64,000 bases of DNA from an uncultured Acetatifactor sp. (GCA_910584375.1 CAJUAH010000021.1:1-64000), one strand, 5' to 3'; positions 17,641 to 27,095 are shown, counted from the stretch's first letter. A program made the numbers and translations. Notes: generated from the letters alone by a model not told the origin.

Positions 17641-17780
17641 GAGTAAAATGCTCCGCATTTAACTCTTCTGATCAGATGTGCGTTGAAACGCACGGAATCA
17701 AGGTACAATGTTGACGGAGAAAGACATTGTGTCAACTTCTGGGCCCATATGCGCCGGAACGTGCAAAATTACTGTATAAT
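17633..17780 (+). repeat. Two diverged ~70-bp tandem units with hairpins
   Basis: TACAAT-like hexamers recur at 17635, 17704 and 17775 (steps of 69 and 71 bp). Each is preceded by a hairpin: GTGCGTT/AACGCAC at 17678-17693 before the second, and a weaker GCGCCGGAACGTGC block at 17752-17765 before the third. The unit 17633-17701 shares blocks GGTA, AAAATGC, TTAACT, TGCG, CGCAC and TCAAGGTA with the element at 28065-28142. Confidence 0.6.
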
Positions 17781-17808
17781 TCAGAAAAGCACGGGGGAGG
17801 ATATTTCA

Positions 17809-18702
17809 TTGGAAATTCAGGTTTTGAGAAATTTTCTTGCAGTGGCAAGAGAAGGGAATATTACAAACGCCGCAAACCGTATACATATCGCGCAGCCAAG
17901 CCTTTCAAGGCAGATCAAGAATTTGGAGACAGAGCTGGGGCAGCAGCTTTTTGTCCGGGGCAGCCACAGTGTATCCCTGACGCCGGAGGGCATGATTCTG
18001 CGCAAACGGGCTGAAGATGTGATTGCAATGGTTGATAAAATTGAAGACGAATTTTATACCATGGGAAATTTTGTCAGCGGGGATATCCATATCGGCGCAG
18101 GGGAAACCTACGTATTCCGTTACATCGTGGATGTACTGAAGAATCTGCAAAAAGATTATCCAAACATCCACTTCCATCTGTACAGCGGAAATGCCGCGGA
18201 AGTTACGGAACGCCTCGATAAAGGACTGCTTGACTTCGGCCTCCTGATGCAGCCTGCAGACATAGCCAAATACGACTATTTTAATCTGCCGGAGAAAGAC
18301 ATCTGGGGCGTTGTCATGCGCAGAGACAGCCCCCTCGCAGAAAAAGAAAGGATTCTGTGCCGGGATCTTGAAGGGCTGCCTCTGATCTGTTCCAGACAGT
18401 CTATCCAGGCAATGGAAGGAAACACTTTCGTAAAATGGTTTGACGGGAAACTGGAACAGATGAACATCATCGCAACATTCAGCCTTGTATATAACGCAGC
18501 CCTTATGGTTCAGCAGGGACTGGGATATATGATAACCGTTGATAACCTTGTGAATACCGCCGTAAACCCTGACCTCTGTTTCCGCCCCCTCTCCCCTGAA
18601 CTGGAAGCCGGGCTGGCCATAGTATGGAAAAAATACCAATATTTTTCCTCTGCCGCAGATCTGTTTCTGGAACGGCTCCGTAAGCTTGACAACATCCCTT
18701 GA
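17809..18702 (+). CDS. LysR-family transcriptional regulator
   Basis: The product has 297 aa when started at the TTG at 17809, which has GGGGGAGG 8 nt upstream and gives the standard LysR N-terminus (LEIQVLRNFLAVAREGNITN). The winged helix-turn-helix is AANRIHIAQPSLSRQIKNLE. The effector domain follows, with the usual VSGDIHIGAGET and LDFGLLMQP strands. It faces the small protein/alcohol-dehydrogenase operon and the dyad in between is its likely site. The inducer is unknown. Upstream in-frame ATGs would add a non-homologous N-terminus and are not favoured. Confidence 0.88.
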   Translation: MEIQVLRNFLAVAREGNITNAANRIHIAQPSLSRQIKNLETELGQQLFVRGSHSVSLTPEGMILRKRAEDVIAMVDKIEDEFYTMGNFVSGDIHIGAGETYVFRYIVDVLKNLQKDYPNIHFHLYSGNAAEVTERLDKGLLDFGLLMQPADIAKYDYFNLPEKDIWGVVMRRDSPLAEKERILCRDLEGLPLICSRQSIQAMEGNTFVKWFDGKLEQMNIIATFSLVYNAALMVQQGLGYMITVDNLVNTAVNPDLCFRPLSPELEAGLAIVWKKYQYFSSAADLFLERLRKLDNIP

Positions 18703-18826
18703 CGGGAATACTGGCCGTTCCACGGAGAAAATGAACGGTTATGAAAACCCGCTGCATATCGTGAACGCACCGGTATCGGTGCAATCCATTCAGAGTATGA
18801 AACGAAAAAAAGGGAAAACGCTGAAA

Positions 18827-19417
18827 TTACGACGAACTGCTCTTGCTGAATATTTCCACACCATTTAAAACTTTTTTGTCGTATTCCTGCATGGGGATTT
18901 CGATTTTCAATGTTTGGGGAATCATCCATACGAAGGCGCCAGCGGTTTCCCGCACGGTGTCTTCGATATTCCCCTTAAATTTGAAGACGGTCTCATTCCC
19001 GATGGAGAGCAGTTCAAATACGGAAATATATTTTGTCACAAACTGCACTATAGTATTTTCCAGTTTTTCAAAAAAGCACTTATTGCGCGGATTGATACTG
19101 TCGGAATCCAGTTCCGGAAATCCCTCTGTATTGATCCAGAAGTCATAGATGTATTTGTTCCCGCTCTTTTCTATGTAAAATCCAGAATCCTTAAACGGAT
19201 ATACATCTGCGTTTACCACCAGGATCTTTTGATCTTGCAGCAGCTTGTCAATCTCGGACAGGTCGTGTATTTCCTGCCGATTTTCCCAGAGCCAGTTATC
19301 CATGCTAAATATCTTTTCGATTTTAACGCGCAATCGGTCACTTTTAAAATCCTGCAAGATCCCTGCAATATCTGACATGCCGCGCAACACACAGTTTATG
19401 TTTAAGACTGCCGCCAT
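18827..19417 (-). CDS. Unrecognised protein, second gene of a two-gene cassette
   Basis: The product has 196 aa, soluble, with alternating helix and strand (KILVVNADVYPFKDSGFYIE, then KYIYDFWINTEGFPEL). It starts MAAVLNINCVLRGMSDIAGI behind an excellent AGGAGG. It is 14 nt after the upstream gene and clearly cotranscribed. The shape (small acidic protein following a larger charged one) would fit an immunity or partner protein, but there is no sequence support for a specific family. The 125-bp convergent gap to the LysR gene contains a GCACCG/CGGTGC hairpin without a T-run. Confidence 0.5.
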   Translation of the reverse strand: MAAVLNINCVLRGMSDIAGILQDFKSDRLRVKIEKIFSMDNWLWENRQEIHDLSEIDKLLQDQKILVVNADVYPFKDSGFYIEKSGNKYIYDFWINTEGFPELDSDSINPRNKCFFEKLENTIVQFVTKYISVFELLSIGNETVFKFKGNIEDTVRETAGAFVWMIPQTLKIEIPMQEYDKKVLNGVEIFSKSSSS

Positions 19418-19431
19418 ACAACGCCTCCTTT

Positions 19432-20157
19432 CTACTCTGTTCTAAAGATCCGTTTGCAATAATCATGAATCCCTGGCCGTCCTTGCAGGAGCGGGTAAAG
19501 AACCGCCTTTATATCCACATTGCCACCGCCTCTTTTGTATTCCTGTAGATAATTTGAGCGAAACCTTGTATAAATATCCTTTATGTAATCGCATACCTCA
19601 TTTGCACTGTATACACCGTATGACTCCTCCTGCTTTTCAGGTTGCCTTTTTTGTCTCTCCACAACATATACCTGACTTGAGGCAATCCTGGCATTCGCCG
19701 CGTTCCACGCCATGAGGCCGTCATAACCCCTGTCCAACTTTTCCAGCTCTTCCTCCAATGTCAAAGGGCGGTGCTCCCCAACCTCCGGATCATATACATA
19801 CAGCAGCCTTGTGCCTTTCCGATGGCCGTCTACTATACTATTATACATTTCAGAATACGCATATGCGTCGCCTGTCACAAAATCATCAAATTCGCAATCG
19901 CCCCGACTCTCACGAACCGTATTTAAATAGCTGGCGCTTTTATTACACAGCTCCTGAAAATAGTCTCCTCCCTTTGAGACAGTTCGGGGAATAACTTCCC
20001 TGACATAATTAGCGTACTCTATATCAAAATCGAACGAATGGAAACCATTGTCTGTTTGACTCTTTGCGTCTGTTCTTTCTGCGTCTTTCATTTTTTTTGC
20101 TGTGTCAAATCCCCTGCCCATGTTCACTTGCAAAGGGGGTTCTCCTACTCTTATCAT
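19432..20157 (-). CDS. Unrecognised protein, first gene of a two-gene cassette
   Basis: The product has 241 aa, soluble and charged. The N-terminal ~40 residues (GRGFDTAKKMKDAERTDAKS) look disordered. The middle has VREVIPRTVSKGGDYFQELC and DDFVTGDAYAYSEMYNSI, and the C-terminal part is helical (NEVCDYIKDIYTRFRSNYLQ). No nuclease, deaminase or transferase motif could be recognised. The start has GGAGG 6 nt upstream. It follows the glycoside hydrolase gene by 77 bp on the same strand and may be read from it or from its own promoter. Confidence 0.5.
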   Translation of the reverse strand: MIRVGEPPLQVNMGRGFDTAKKMKDAERTDAKSQTDNGFHSFDFDIEYANYVREVIPRTVSKGGDYFQELCNKSASYLNTVRESRGDCEFDDFVTGDAYAYSEMYNSIVDGHRKGTRLLYVYDPEVGEHRPLTLEEELEKLDRGYDGLMAWNAANARIASSQVYVVERQKRQPEKQEESYGVYSANEVCDYIKDIYTRFRSNYLQEYKRGGGNVDIKAVLYPLLQGRPGIHDYCKRIFRTE

Positions 20158-20234
20158 CCATTACCTCCCTATAATCTATGCGCTTTTAACTCCCAACATT
20201 TATATGATATCTATCGTCTATATGCGCAAATCCT

Positions 20235-22532
20235 TTATAGCCTCGGCACGAACCGCCTCTTTGGGAGGCGTGTCGAAATAGTCGGCACAGCCTCCGGATC
20301 CTCAAATGCTTTTACCTCGATCTCAAATGTGGCCGGCATAACGTCGTCCTGATCCGCCAGCCACACCTTCCCCGTTATCCTGCCAGTGCGATTGTATTTT
20401 GACTGTACGATAAAACCCGTATGACCGCCTTCAAGCCAGATCTCCTTCTGACCAATAAACGTTCCCGCATCCGATACGGATATTTGAACCCTTGACCTGT
20501 CATACGGAAGAACCGTTCCGTTTTCATCCGTCAGCTCCACAATGATCTGCGTAAAATCAGCACCGTCCGCCATAAGCGTATCATATTCCGCAGTGACTGC
20601 AAGTTTACATGCTGTTCCCGGCGTGTTTCTCACATGCGTGGCAACCGCCCTGCCCTCCACATAGCCAACGGCCTTTAATTGCCCCTTCTCATATTTTACA
20701 TTGCTGAATGTAAAGGCCGGGTGCGGTATATTAATATAAGTATTTGGCGCAAGTCTGCCCACGGATCTGCCGTTCACAAACAGTTCCACTTCATCGCAAT
20801 TACTCAATACTGTAACGTCCTTTGCGGAGTCCTCCTGCCAATAATTCGCGATATACAATACCGTCTCGTCCTTTATGTCCTTTTGGGATCTGTAAAGATA
20901 GGACACCGGCTTTTCGTATCTGAACATGTCATATAAGCCGCTGTAAAATACATGCCCTGTTTTCGTGTAATTCACTTCATTATTATAGTCAAACATACTC
21001 CAGCCGAAACCGCCCGCGCAAAAAGCATTGCCATAGTAATAATCCATAGCGTCGCCAAAGGATTTTATAAAGGCGCATGCCTTAGCGTCCGCCGCTCCCG
21101 GACAGCCGTCTCCTCCAAACCAATCCATAGAATGTTCTGTTATGAGAAAGGGCCTTTTTCTCGGAATTTCGGGGTATTTATAGTTCACACAAAATAAATC
21201 CTCCTGGCATTCGCTGTCCTCGTAAATCTCCATCCGCCTCACTCCATGGGTGGGTCTTGTGGGATCCAGCGTTCTTGCGAGCCGATTACTCTCCTCGTAC
21301 AGGTCATGGCTGTCAAAAGACTCGTTTACCCTGACGCCCCAGCTGATGACAGACGGGTGGTTTTTGTCCCTTGCAATCATTTCCTCTATATTTTTCAAAT
21401 AAACCTCTTTCCATGTCTCCCCGCCCACATACTGCCATCCAGGCGCCTCCTCGAACACGAGAATACCCAACTCGTCACACCGTTTGAGAAATGCCACGCT
21501 CTGCGGATAATGGGAGCACCGCACCGCATTGAGTCCTGTATTCCTGATCAGCTCCGCATCCGACGCCTGATGCCTGTCATTTACGGCCCTGCCGATCCAC
21601 GGCCACTGCTCATGTCTGTTGATGCCCCTTAAGGTGAGCTTTCTGCCATTTAGATAAAAGGCCGATTCGTCGTCCCTGTCCGAGAACGTAAACCATCGGA
21701 AACCGAATCTTTCCGATACCGCATCCATACAGGTATCTCCGCGCCTGATCTTCACTTCCGCCGTATATAGATAGGGCTTTTCCACACTCCAGAGCTTAAC
21801 ATTTTTCACCTCTTCCGTGTGGATTTCACAGGCCAGGGTCTCGCCGCCTTTAAGGTGCAGTTCACCGATGCCAGCCGCCGTGACGGCGCCGTCCGTATCC
21901 TTTATAACGGTTTCCACAACCATATCCTCTGCCGTTTCCGTGCCGTTTGCCACCAGAGCCCTGATATGTACCCTGGCATTTCCCTGGGCAATCTCCGGCG
22001 TTGTGACGGTCACGTCTTCCATACGAATCTTTTCCGTCACGATCATACGGACATTTCTTACAATGCCGCCAAACAGGCAGTAGTCCACATCGCCGCCCTC
22101 CGGCGGAACCTCCGCCTGCCTGGTGGAATCCACCCGCACCGCGATCACATTATCATTTCCGTCAGTTTTGATATACTCCGTGATATCAAAGGTAAACCCG
22201 GTATACGCGCCCTTGTGATTTCCCACATATTCACCGTTTACATATACGTCCGCAACTGTCGCCACGCCCTGAAACGCAACATAAATCTTCTTATCCCCGT
22301 AAGTGCTGTCGAGCGCAAAATGCCTTCTGTACCACGACACAAAACGGTAGGAATCGATCTGTCTCTGAAAGTCCTCTCCCTTATAGGAATCCAACCATTT
22401 GTTGGCACGGGGCAGGCATACCGACACAAACCCGTCCTCGCATAAGTCCGCCTGATAGCCGTTTTCAAGATCAACGGACGCATAGAGCCAACCGATGTTA
22501 AAATTTTTTTCTTCCCTAACACAATTCTTCAT
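20235..22532 (-). CDS. Glycoside hydrolase family 2 (beta-galactosidase/glucuronidase type)
   Basis: The product has 765 aa. A jelly-roll sugar-binding domain (about 40-165, ADVYVNGEYVGNHKGAYTGF) is followed by an immunoglobulin-like domain (~170-280), then the TIM barrel (~285-560). LTLRGINRHEQWP opens the barrel, and N403-E404 in SWGVRVNESF is the likely acid/base. E467 in PFLITEHSMDW is the likely nucleophile. C-terminal Ig-like/DUF4982-like domains complete it. There is no signal peptide, so it acts on imported oligosaccharides in the cytosol. Exact sugar specificity is not readable. It is 41 nt downstream of a LacI regulator that probably controls it. Confidence 0.88.
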   Translation of the reverse strand: MKNCVREEKNFNIGWLYASVDLENGYQADLCEDGFVSVCLPRANKWLDSYKGEDFQRQIDSYRFVSWYRRHFALDSTYGDKKIYVAFQGVATVADVYVNGEYVGNHKGAYTGFTFDITEYIKTDGNDNVIAVRVDSTRQAEVPPEGGDVDYCLFGGIVRNVRMIVTEKIRMEDVTVTTPEIAQGNARVHIRALVANGTETAEDMVVETVIKDTDGAVTAAGIGELHLKGGETLACEIHTEEVKNVKLWSVEKPYLYTAEVKIRRGDTCMDAVSERFGFRWFTFSDRDDESAFYLNGRKLTLRGINRHEQWPWIGRAVNDRHQASDAELIRNTGLNAVRCSHYPQSVAFLKRCDELGILVFEEAPGWQYVGGETWKEVYLKNIEEMIARDKNHPSVISWGVRVNESFDSHDLYEESNRLARTLDPTRPTHGVRRMEIYEDSECQEDLFCVNYKYPEIPRKRPFLITEHSMDWFGGDGCPGAADAKACAFIKSFGDAMDYYYGNAFCAGGFGWSMFDYNNEVNYTKTGHVFYSGLYDMFRYEKPVSYLYRSQKDIKDETVLYIANYWQEDSAKDVTVLSNCDEVELFVNGRSVGRLAPNTYINIPHPAFTFSNVKYEKGQLKAVGYVEGRAVATHVRNTPGTACKLAVTAEYDTLMADGADFTQIIVELTDENGTVLPYDRSRVQISVSDAGTFIGQKEIWLEGGHTGFIVQSKYNRTGRITGKVWLADQDDVMPATFEIEVKAFEDPEAVPTISTRLPKRRFVPRL

Positions 22533-22573
22533 ATTCTATATCCTTTCTGTCCCGCCGGCATTCAACTTTTTCG

Positions 22574-23593
22574 TCACTGCTTTCTGGGAGATACCGTTTT
22601 GCCAACTACCAGTTTGGGTGATATCCTTGTCAGATATTTATGCGGCCTGCGGTCCAGCATATTGACCATATTCTGTACGCACAAAACCCCTTGCTTTTCC
22701 GGAAGCAACGATACTGTAGTGAGTTTCGGACTCATGTATTGTCTGTTATAAGTTCCGTCCATACCCATTACGGACACATCTCCCGGTACGGATATCCCCT
22801 TTTCCCGAAAGCCGTCCATGATCCCATAGGCATACTCATCGTTAAACGCCAAAATGGCAGTTGCGCCGTTATTCGATTCCGCATGCTTAAGCGCTGCCAT
22901 CCTGCCCAACATGCGATAGTCATAGTAAGCGTTGTTCTGCCCCTTGCAAACCGGAGTCTTTATCATATATTTTTTCGGGTCTGCATGCCGTTCCTTAAGC
23001 CAACTCACATACGCAATCTCCCTGGACGAATAATCCGTGTCAAACGGGGTGGCATACGCGATTTTTTGATGGCCCATACTCCACAGATGGGACAGAGCGA
23101 TCTCCACGGCCTTAAACATGTCTACTTCAACCATGGTCACTGCCTTTTTGATGTCAATGACGTCTCCGTAGGCCGCGCACACGATGGGAATATCGTAGTT
23201 CTTTCCGTATGTGTCCAGATATCTGCCCGCTATAATCTGATTTGAAAATATGATACCATCAGTGGAAATCCCTCTGATGTCATCCAATTCAGCGTTTCCG
23301 TCAAGCACGATTCTATATCCCATATCCCTCGCAGCCGCCAACATTCCCTGATACATCTGAATATAAAAGGGATTCCTCAAATCGTTACAAAAAAATACGA
23401 TCTGACCCGTCTTCCGTGCCTGTGGCAGCTCTGCGCCGGAATGGGGAATATAGTTGAGTTCCCTGGCGATCCGCAAAATTTTACGCCTCTTTTCCTCCTC
23501 CACATAGCCGCTTTGGTTCAGCGCCCGGGACACTACCGAAACAGAAGTGCCCGCTTTTTGCGCAATGTCCTTTCTTGTTATCCTCTTGTCCAT
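22574..23593 (-). CDS. LacI-family transcriptional regulator
   Basis: The product has 339 aa with start MDKRITRKDIAQKAGTSVSV, the canonical LacI helix-turn-helix followed by SRALNQSGYVEEEKRRKIL. The periplasmic-binding-like effector domain shows TGQIVFFCNDLRNPFY, DGIIFSNQI and VMGMDGTYNRQYMSP. The ATG at 23593 has AGGTG upstream, and the earlier in-frame start at 23617 would add eight residues outside the domain. It precedes the family 2 hydrolase gene in the same transcript, so it probably senses that sugar. Confidence 0.9.
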   Translation of the reverse strand: MDKRITRKDIAQKAGTSVSVVSRALNQSGYVEEEKRRKILRIARELNYIPHSGAELPQARKTGQIVFFCNDLRNPFYIQMYQGMLAAARDMGYRIVLDGNAELDDIRGISTDGIIFSNQIIAGRYLDTYGKNYDIPIVCAAYGDVIDIKKAVTMVEVDMFKAVEIALSHLWSMGHQKIAYATPFDTDYSSREIAYVSWLKERHADPKKYMIKTPVCKGQNNAYYDYRMLGRMAALKHAESNNGATAILAFNDEYAYGIMDGFREKGISVPGDVSVMGMDGTYNRQYMSPKLTTVSLLPEKQGVLCVQNMVNMLDRRPHKYLTRISPKLVVGKTVSPRKQ

Positions 23594-23657
23594 GATATAC
23601 ACCTGTCCGATCGTCAAGATAAAAAGCAGTCAGCGTACATTAGTGATCACAGGATAA

Positions 23658-23686
23658 ATGTTATCATATGAATTATCTGTGTTCAA
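23658..23686 (-). promoter_or_regulatory. Promoter of the lacI-type/GH2 operon
   Basis: TTGAAC (23686-23681), 17-nt spacer, TAACAT (23663-23658) on the minus strand. A palindrome-like TGGTC-N4-GACCA sits ~15 bp upstream in the divergent region and could be an operator. Confidence 0.45.
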
Positions 23687-23794
23687 TACGGTAATGTGTG
23701 GTCGCGTGACCATAGCGCCTTTCGCATTGCCTGTCCCAGTCAGATCCCATAAAAAAATCAACGGCGGCTTGACTGGCAAACAATGAATTGATAA

Positions 23795-23824
23795 TTGATT
23801 GTTCAGGAAACTCTTTGCTATACT
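23795..23824 (+). promoter_or_regulatory. Promoter of the XRE-TPR regulator
   Basis: TTGATT (23795-23800), 18-nt spacer, TATACT (23819-23824); the leader to the ATG is ~35 nt. Confidence 0.5.
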
Positions 23825-23864
23825 GTAAGCACACCGGTGAACTGAAAAAAAGGAGGCAGACAGT

Positions 23865-24986
23865 ATGCAAATCAACCTTGGAGAGAAAATCAAAGAACTG
23901 CGTAAACGCGACAAAAGAAAACAGGAGGATCTTGCGTTAGCTCTCGGTGTTACAAACCAGGCGGTATCCCGTTGGGAGGCAAACGGCGGATATCCCGATA
24001 TAGAAATGCTCCCGGCCATCGCCAATTACTTTCATATCACGATAGACGAACTTTTCGGATATGACAGCGACCGGCAGACAAAGTTACAGTCCTATATAGA
24101 ACAGGCGGACCAAATGTCCAGACAGCAAGACCCTGCGCCGCTTATCGCGTTTCTCCGAAATGCGATCTCAGAGTTTCCGTCAGAATGGCAGCTTAAGTAC
24201 CGCCTCGCAAACGCCCTGGTATCCATGGGATACCAAAAAAGCGATCCGGATAAAATAGTTGCCCGGGGATGCGACTGTTTTCAGTATAATACGGCGTATA
24301 ACGCCCAAAATGAATGCTGGAAAGAAGCGACGTCTTTATTTGAAGAAGTTCTTAATAGAGAAATAGACGACGACACTCGTACAACCGTAATCTTTTCCCT
24401 CATGTACCTTTATTCCTGGATGGGCAGCCAGGAAAGCGCGGAAAGGACAGCGCTTTCCCAATCGCCCGTAAGGATCAGCAGAGAGGTGCTGCTTGCGGAT
24501 ATATCCGGTGAAAAATCGGAAAAATACCTTAGCGAGGCAATCCTTGGCCTGCTGCACGAGTTATACAAAGCACTCCGAACCGCTGTGATGAATAAGGATT
24601 CCCTCTCCCATTCCCAGGCGGGGCTTGACGCGCTGCTTGCCGTTATACGGTTATATGAAAGCGTATTTGACGACGGAAACTGCGGAATCTATCACAACGA
24701 CATGTGTATGCTCTATTTGCACTGTTCTTCCATAGCCGTCCGTCTGCATGATTCTGAGCACGCTTTGAGCTATTGCGAGACTGCGTTGGATCATTTTCTG
24801 AAGTTCAAACAGGTCCAGGGAATTGCTCGGCTCACGGCGCCGTTGGTCAGTAAAGCGAAGAATCTCAGTCCGAGCATCGTTCTGCTGGACCGTGAATGGT
24901 TTGAGAAACATCTGCAGCCTTTCCCTGTGGAATGCGCGGATGCTATTAGAAACAATCCCAGATATGCGGCAATTTTTGCTCAATAA
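23865..24986 (+). CDS. XRE-family regulator with TPR-like C-terminal domain
   Basis: The product has 373 aa. Residues 1-65 are an XRE helix-turn-helix (LGEKIKELRKRDKRKQEDLA, VTNQAVSRWEANGGYP, FHITIDELFGYD). The rest is all helical with TPR-like repeats (PSEWQLKYRLANALVSMGYQ, EHALSYCETALDHFLKF). This architecture is common in peptide- or stress-responsive clostridial regulators. AAGGAGG lies 9 nt before the ATG. The target is unknown; the gene is divergent from the LacI gene. Confidence 0.82.
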   Translation: MQINLGEKIKELRKRDKRKQEDLALALGVTNQAVSRWEANGGYPDIEMLPAIANYFHITIDELFGYDSDRQTKLQSYIEQADQMSRQQDPAPLIAFLRNAISEFPSEWQLKYRLANALVSMGYQKSDPDKIVARGCDCFQYNTAYNAQNECWKEATSLFEEVLNREIDDDTRTTVIFSLMYLYSWMGSQESAERTALSQSPVRISREVLLADISGEKSEKYLSEAILGLLHELYKALRTAVMNKDSLSHSQAGLDALLAVIRLYESVFDDGNCGIYHNDMCMLYLHCSSIAVRLHDSEHALSYCETALDHFLKFKQVQGIARLTAPLVSKAKNLSPSIVLLDREWFEKHLQPFPVECADAIRNNPRYAAIFAQ

Positions 24987-25020
24987 TTGCTGCGGTTTCA
25001 ATAAAAAGCTGGAAGAATTT

Positions 25021-25059
25021 GCAAAGGCTTGAGAATTTCCGTAACTCTCAAGCCTTTGC
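25021..25059. other. Perfect 14-bp stem hairpin after the XRE-TPR gene
   Basis: GCAAAGGCTTGAGA (25021-25034) and TCTCAAGCCTTTGC (25046-25059) pair perfectly around an 11-nt loop. It starts 34 nt after the stop. It lacks a T-run on either strand, so it may be a processing or Rho-independent-like hairpin of low efficiency. A C-rich run follows at 25065-25078. Confidence 0.6.
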
Positions 25060-25136
25060 ATATTCCCCCGCCCCCCCCTGCTCAAACTTCTCCCGCAGCT
25101 TGTTCAAGGCTTTCTTCTCGATCCTCGACGCAAACT
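25048..25136 (-). pseudogene. Decayed second copy of the sigK 3' end
   Basis: On the minus strand this reads SRIEKKALNKLREKFEQG, identical to the last residues of the SigK protein encoded at 27180. The DNA block 25076-25124 matches 27184-27232 in the same orientation with about four mismatches in 49 bp. Upstream of it the similarity ends, and the frame reads on through GGAGEYAKA to a stop inside the hairpin. It has no start or region 2/3 sequence. It is a fragment, not a gene. Confidence 0.7.
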
Positions 25137-25175
25137 CTCCTGTCAAGTCAGGGCTGAAAATTCATCTAATAATTT

Positions 25176-26867
25176 TCATATACTTTTTATCAGAACTTCT
25201 TTCCCCTCAAAGGCAAAGCCATATTTCCGGATTCGGTCGCCAGGGAATCCCCTGCTCTCTAAGTCTGCCTGGTATCGCTGTTTCTCAATCTGTTTCAACG
25301 CGGCATCCGCGGTAGCCTCCAACGACTTCTCTTCACTCGAATCCCTCACCTTGAATTCCATTATGACCGCATGGTCCGTTTCGCCCTTAGGCTCCATCAT
25401 AACATCATATCTTCCGAATCCGCTCTCCCGGTTGGAAGTAATGTTATAGCGGTCTGCCAGCTCCACGGCCAGTCCCAGCACAAAGCCGTGATAGAAACGC
25501 TCCGGCTGTGATTCCATAGAGGGATTTTTCCCACTGTCAAAATAACTGAAAGTGGCCAAGGCAACCCGGTTCATATAGGCGTTCATGGACTTGACGTCAT
25601 CCTGCAGCAACGCCCGGATAAAGCCGTTGTAGACTGCACCTGAACCGGAGAACCATTTCTTTATCATCTTGCGGAACATGATCTGTACTTCCTTGTTCGT
25701 CAGCGCCAGCTCATACAGATCTGCTCCTGTGTCCTCATTTAATTCATAACTCTCCGCTTTCAGGTATCCACTTGCCAGGAACAGGCTCCAAATGGCGTTC
25801 TCATCTGCGTCTAACTGGTCGAAAATGATCTGTTCATCAATCTCCTTGAACAGATGTTCCCCTTTCAGCAGGTTCTCCATGGATATTTTTATGTCTGCGC
25901 TCCCCTCCCGGATCAGCTTATCCACCAGGCCGTTGCTGCTGGTGTTGGCCCAGTAGGTAGAAAGCCTTTCCGTTTTCAAATAATTAATGACGGACCAGGG
26001 ATTGTAAATATCCCTGCATTTTCCAAAGGTAAAGCCGTCATACCACCTTTTGACATCATCACATTTATTCTGCATCCCATATTCATCCAATGCAGTAAAT
26101 ACCTCCTCCTCGGTAAATCCAAAACAATTCGCATACATCTCAGATGTCGATGTCACGACTGTCAAATGGTTCAGGTCAGAGAAAATGGATTCTTTGCTTA
26201 CCCTTGTGATTCCCGTCATAACCGCCCGTTCCAGATAGGGATTTGTCTTGAACGTGGAGTTGAACAGACCTCTGATAAATTCCACCATCTCTTTCCAATA
26301 ACCGTACACCCAGGCCTCCTGAAGAGGCGTGTCATATTCATCCAGCAGGATAATCACCTTTTTCCCATAATAACGATACAGGAACTCGGATAGCGTTCCC
26401 AGAGACGAAATGGCAGAATAGTTATCCATATTTACGGAAATGTTTTTTATATAATCCTTTTCCTTTTCATTCAGGCTGCCTTCCTTCAGCAGAAATTCAT
26501 ATCGGTTATACAATTTTTCAAGCAGATAAAATAAGCCTTTTTTTGCCTCAGCGAAAGAAGACGACTTTATCCCGGCAAAGCTTAAAAAGATCACTGGGTA
26601 AGTCCCCTGAAGATTCCGGTACTTCTCGTCTTTCCATATGGACAGTCCCTCAAAAATCTCTCCCTGCCCTGCATATTCTATAGAAAGAAATCTCTCTAAC
26701 ATGTTCATGTTCAGAGTCTTCCCGAATCTGCGCGGACGGGTAATCAATGTTACATCATCCCCGCTTTCCCACCACTCTTTGATAAAATTTGACTTATCAA
26801 TATATAAATACTGGTTCCGTATCAATTTGTCAAAACTTTGGATTCCTATTCCTACGGTTCTCGCCAT
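25176..26867 (-). CDS. AAA-ATPase-like protein with PD-(D/E)XK nuclease domain
   Basis: The product has 563 aa. The N-terminal part is the AAA-ATPase-like domain found in gut Bacteroidetes and Firmicutes: DKSNFIKEWW, Walker A variant RPRRFGKT at residues 44-51, and Walker B IILLDEYDTPL. The C-terminal part has the DUF1703/PD-(D/E)XK pattern GFGRYDVMMEP then AVIMEFKV. Such genes are often multicopy and behave like mobile or defence-related elements; the biochemical role is not established. The start at 26867 has GGAGG 9 nt upstream. It lies between the sigK gene and a decayed sigK 3' end, and its surroundings (26870-27130) are unusually AT-rich. Confidence 0.85.
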   Translation of the reverse strand: MARTVGIGIQSFDKLIRNQYLYIDKSNFIKEWWESGDDVTLITRPRRFGKTLNMNMLERFLSIEYAGQGEIFEGLSIWKDEKYRNLQGTYPVIFLSFAGIKSSSFAEAKKGLFYLLEKLYNRYEFLLKEGSLNEKEKDYIKNISVNMDNYSAISSLGTLSEFLYRYYGKKVIILLDEYDTPLQEAWVYGYWKEMVEFIRGLFNSTFKTNPYLERAVMTGITRVSKESIFSDLNHLTVVTSTSEMYANCFGFTEEEVFTALDEYGMQNKCDDVKRWYDGFTFGKCRDIYNPWSVINYLKTERLSTYWANTSSNGLVDKLIREGSADIKISMENLLKGEHLFKEIDEQIIFDQLDADENAIWSLFLASGYLKAESYELNEDTGADLYELALTNKEVQIMFRKMIKKWFSGSGAVYNGFIRALLQDDVKSMNAYMNRVALATFSYFDSGKNPSMESQPERFYHGFVLGLAVELADRYNITSNRESGFGRYDVMMEPKGETDHAVIMEFKVRDSSEEKSLEATADAALKQIEKQRYQADLESRGFPGDRIRKYGFAFEGKEVLIKSI

Positions 26868-27030
26868 GGCAATATGCCTCCACATTCCAAACATCCATAA
26901 CATTACCATATTCTAAGTATCAAAATCAGTGCCTTCTTCATAGTCATACCGTTATAAACAAAGCGGCAATAAAACTTATCATATCAAGTATTCAAACAAT
27001 ATATAAGTCGTTACCCACATACCCAACCTT

Positions 27031-27059
27031 ATTATACATGCTCCTCATATAACCTACAA
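27031..27059 (-). promoter_or_regulatory. Candidate promoter of the AAA-ATPase gene
   Basis: TTGTAG (27059-27054), 17-nt spacer, TATAAT (27036-27031), within an AT-rich stretch. The leader would be ~160 nt. The remainder of 26868-27095 shows no gene. Confidence 0.45.
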
Positions 27060-27095
27060 GGAATTTTATAATATTTATACCCCTTATCAAACAAA

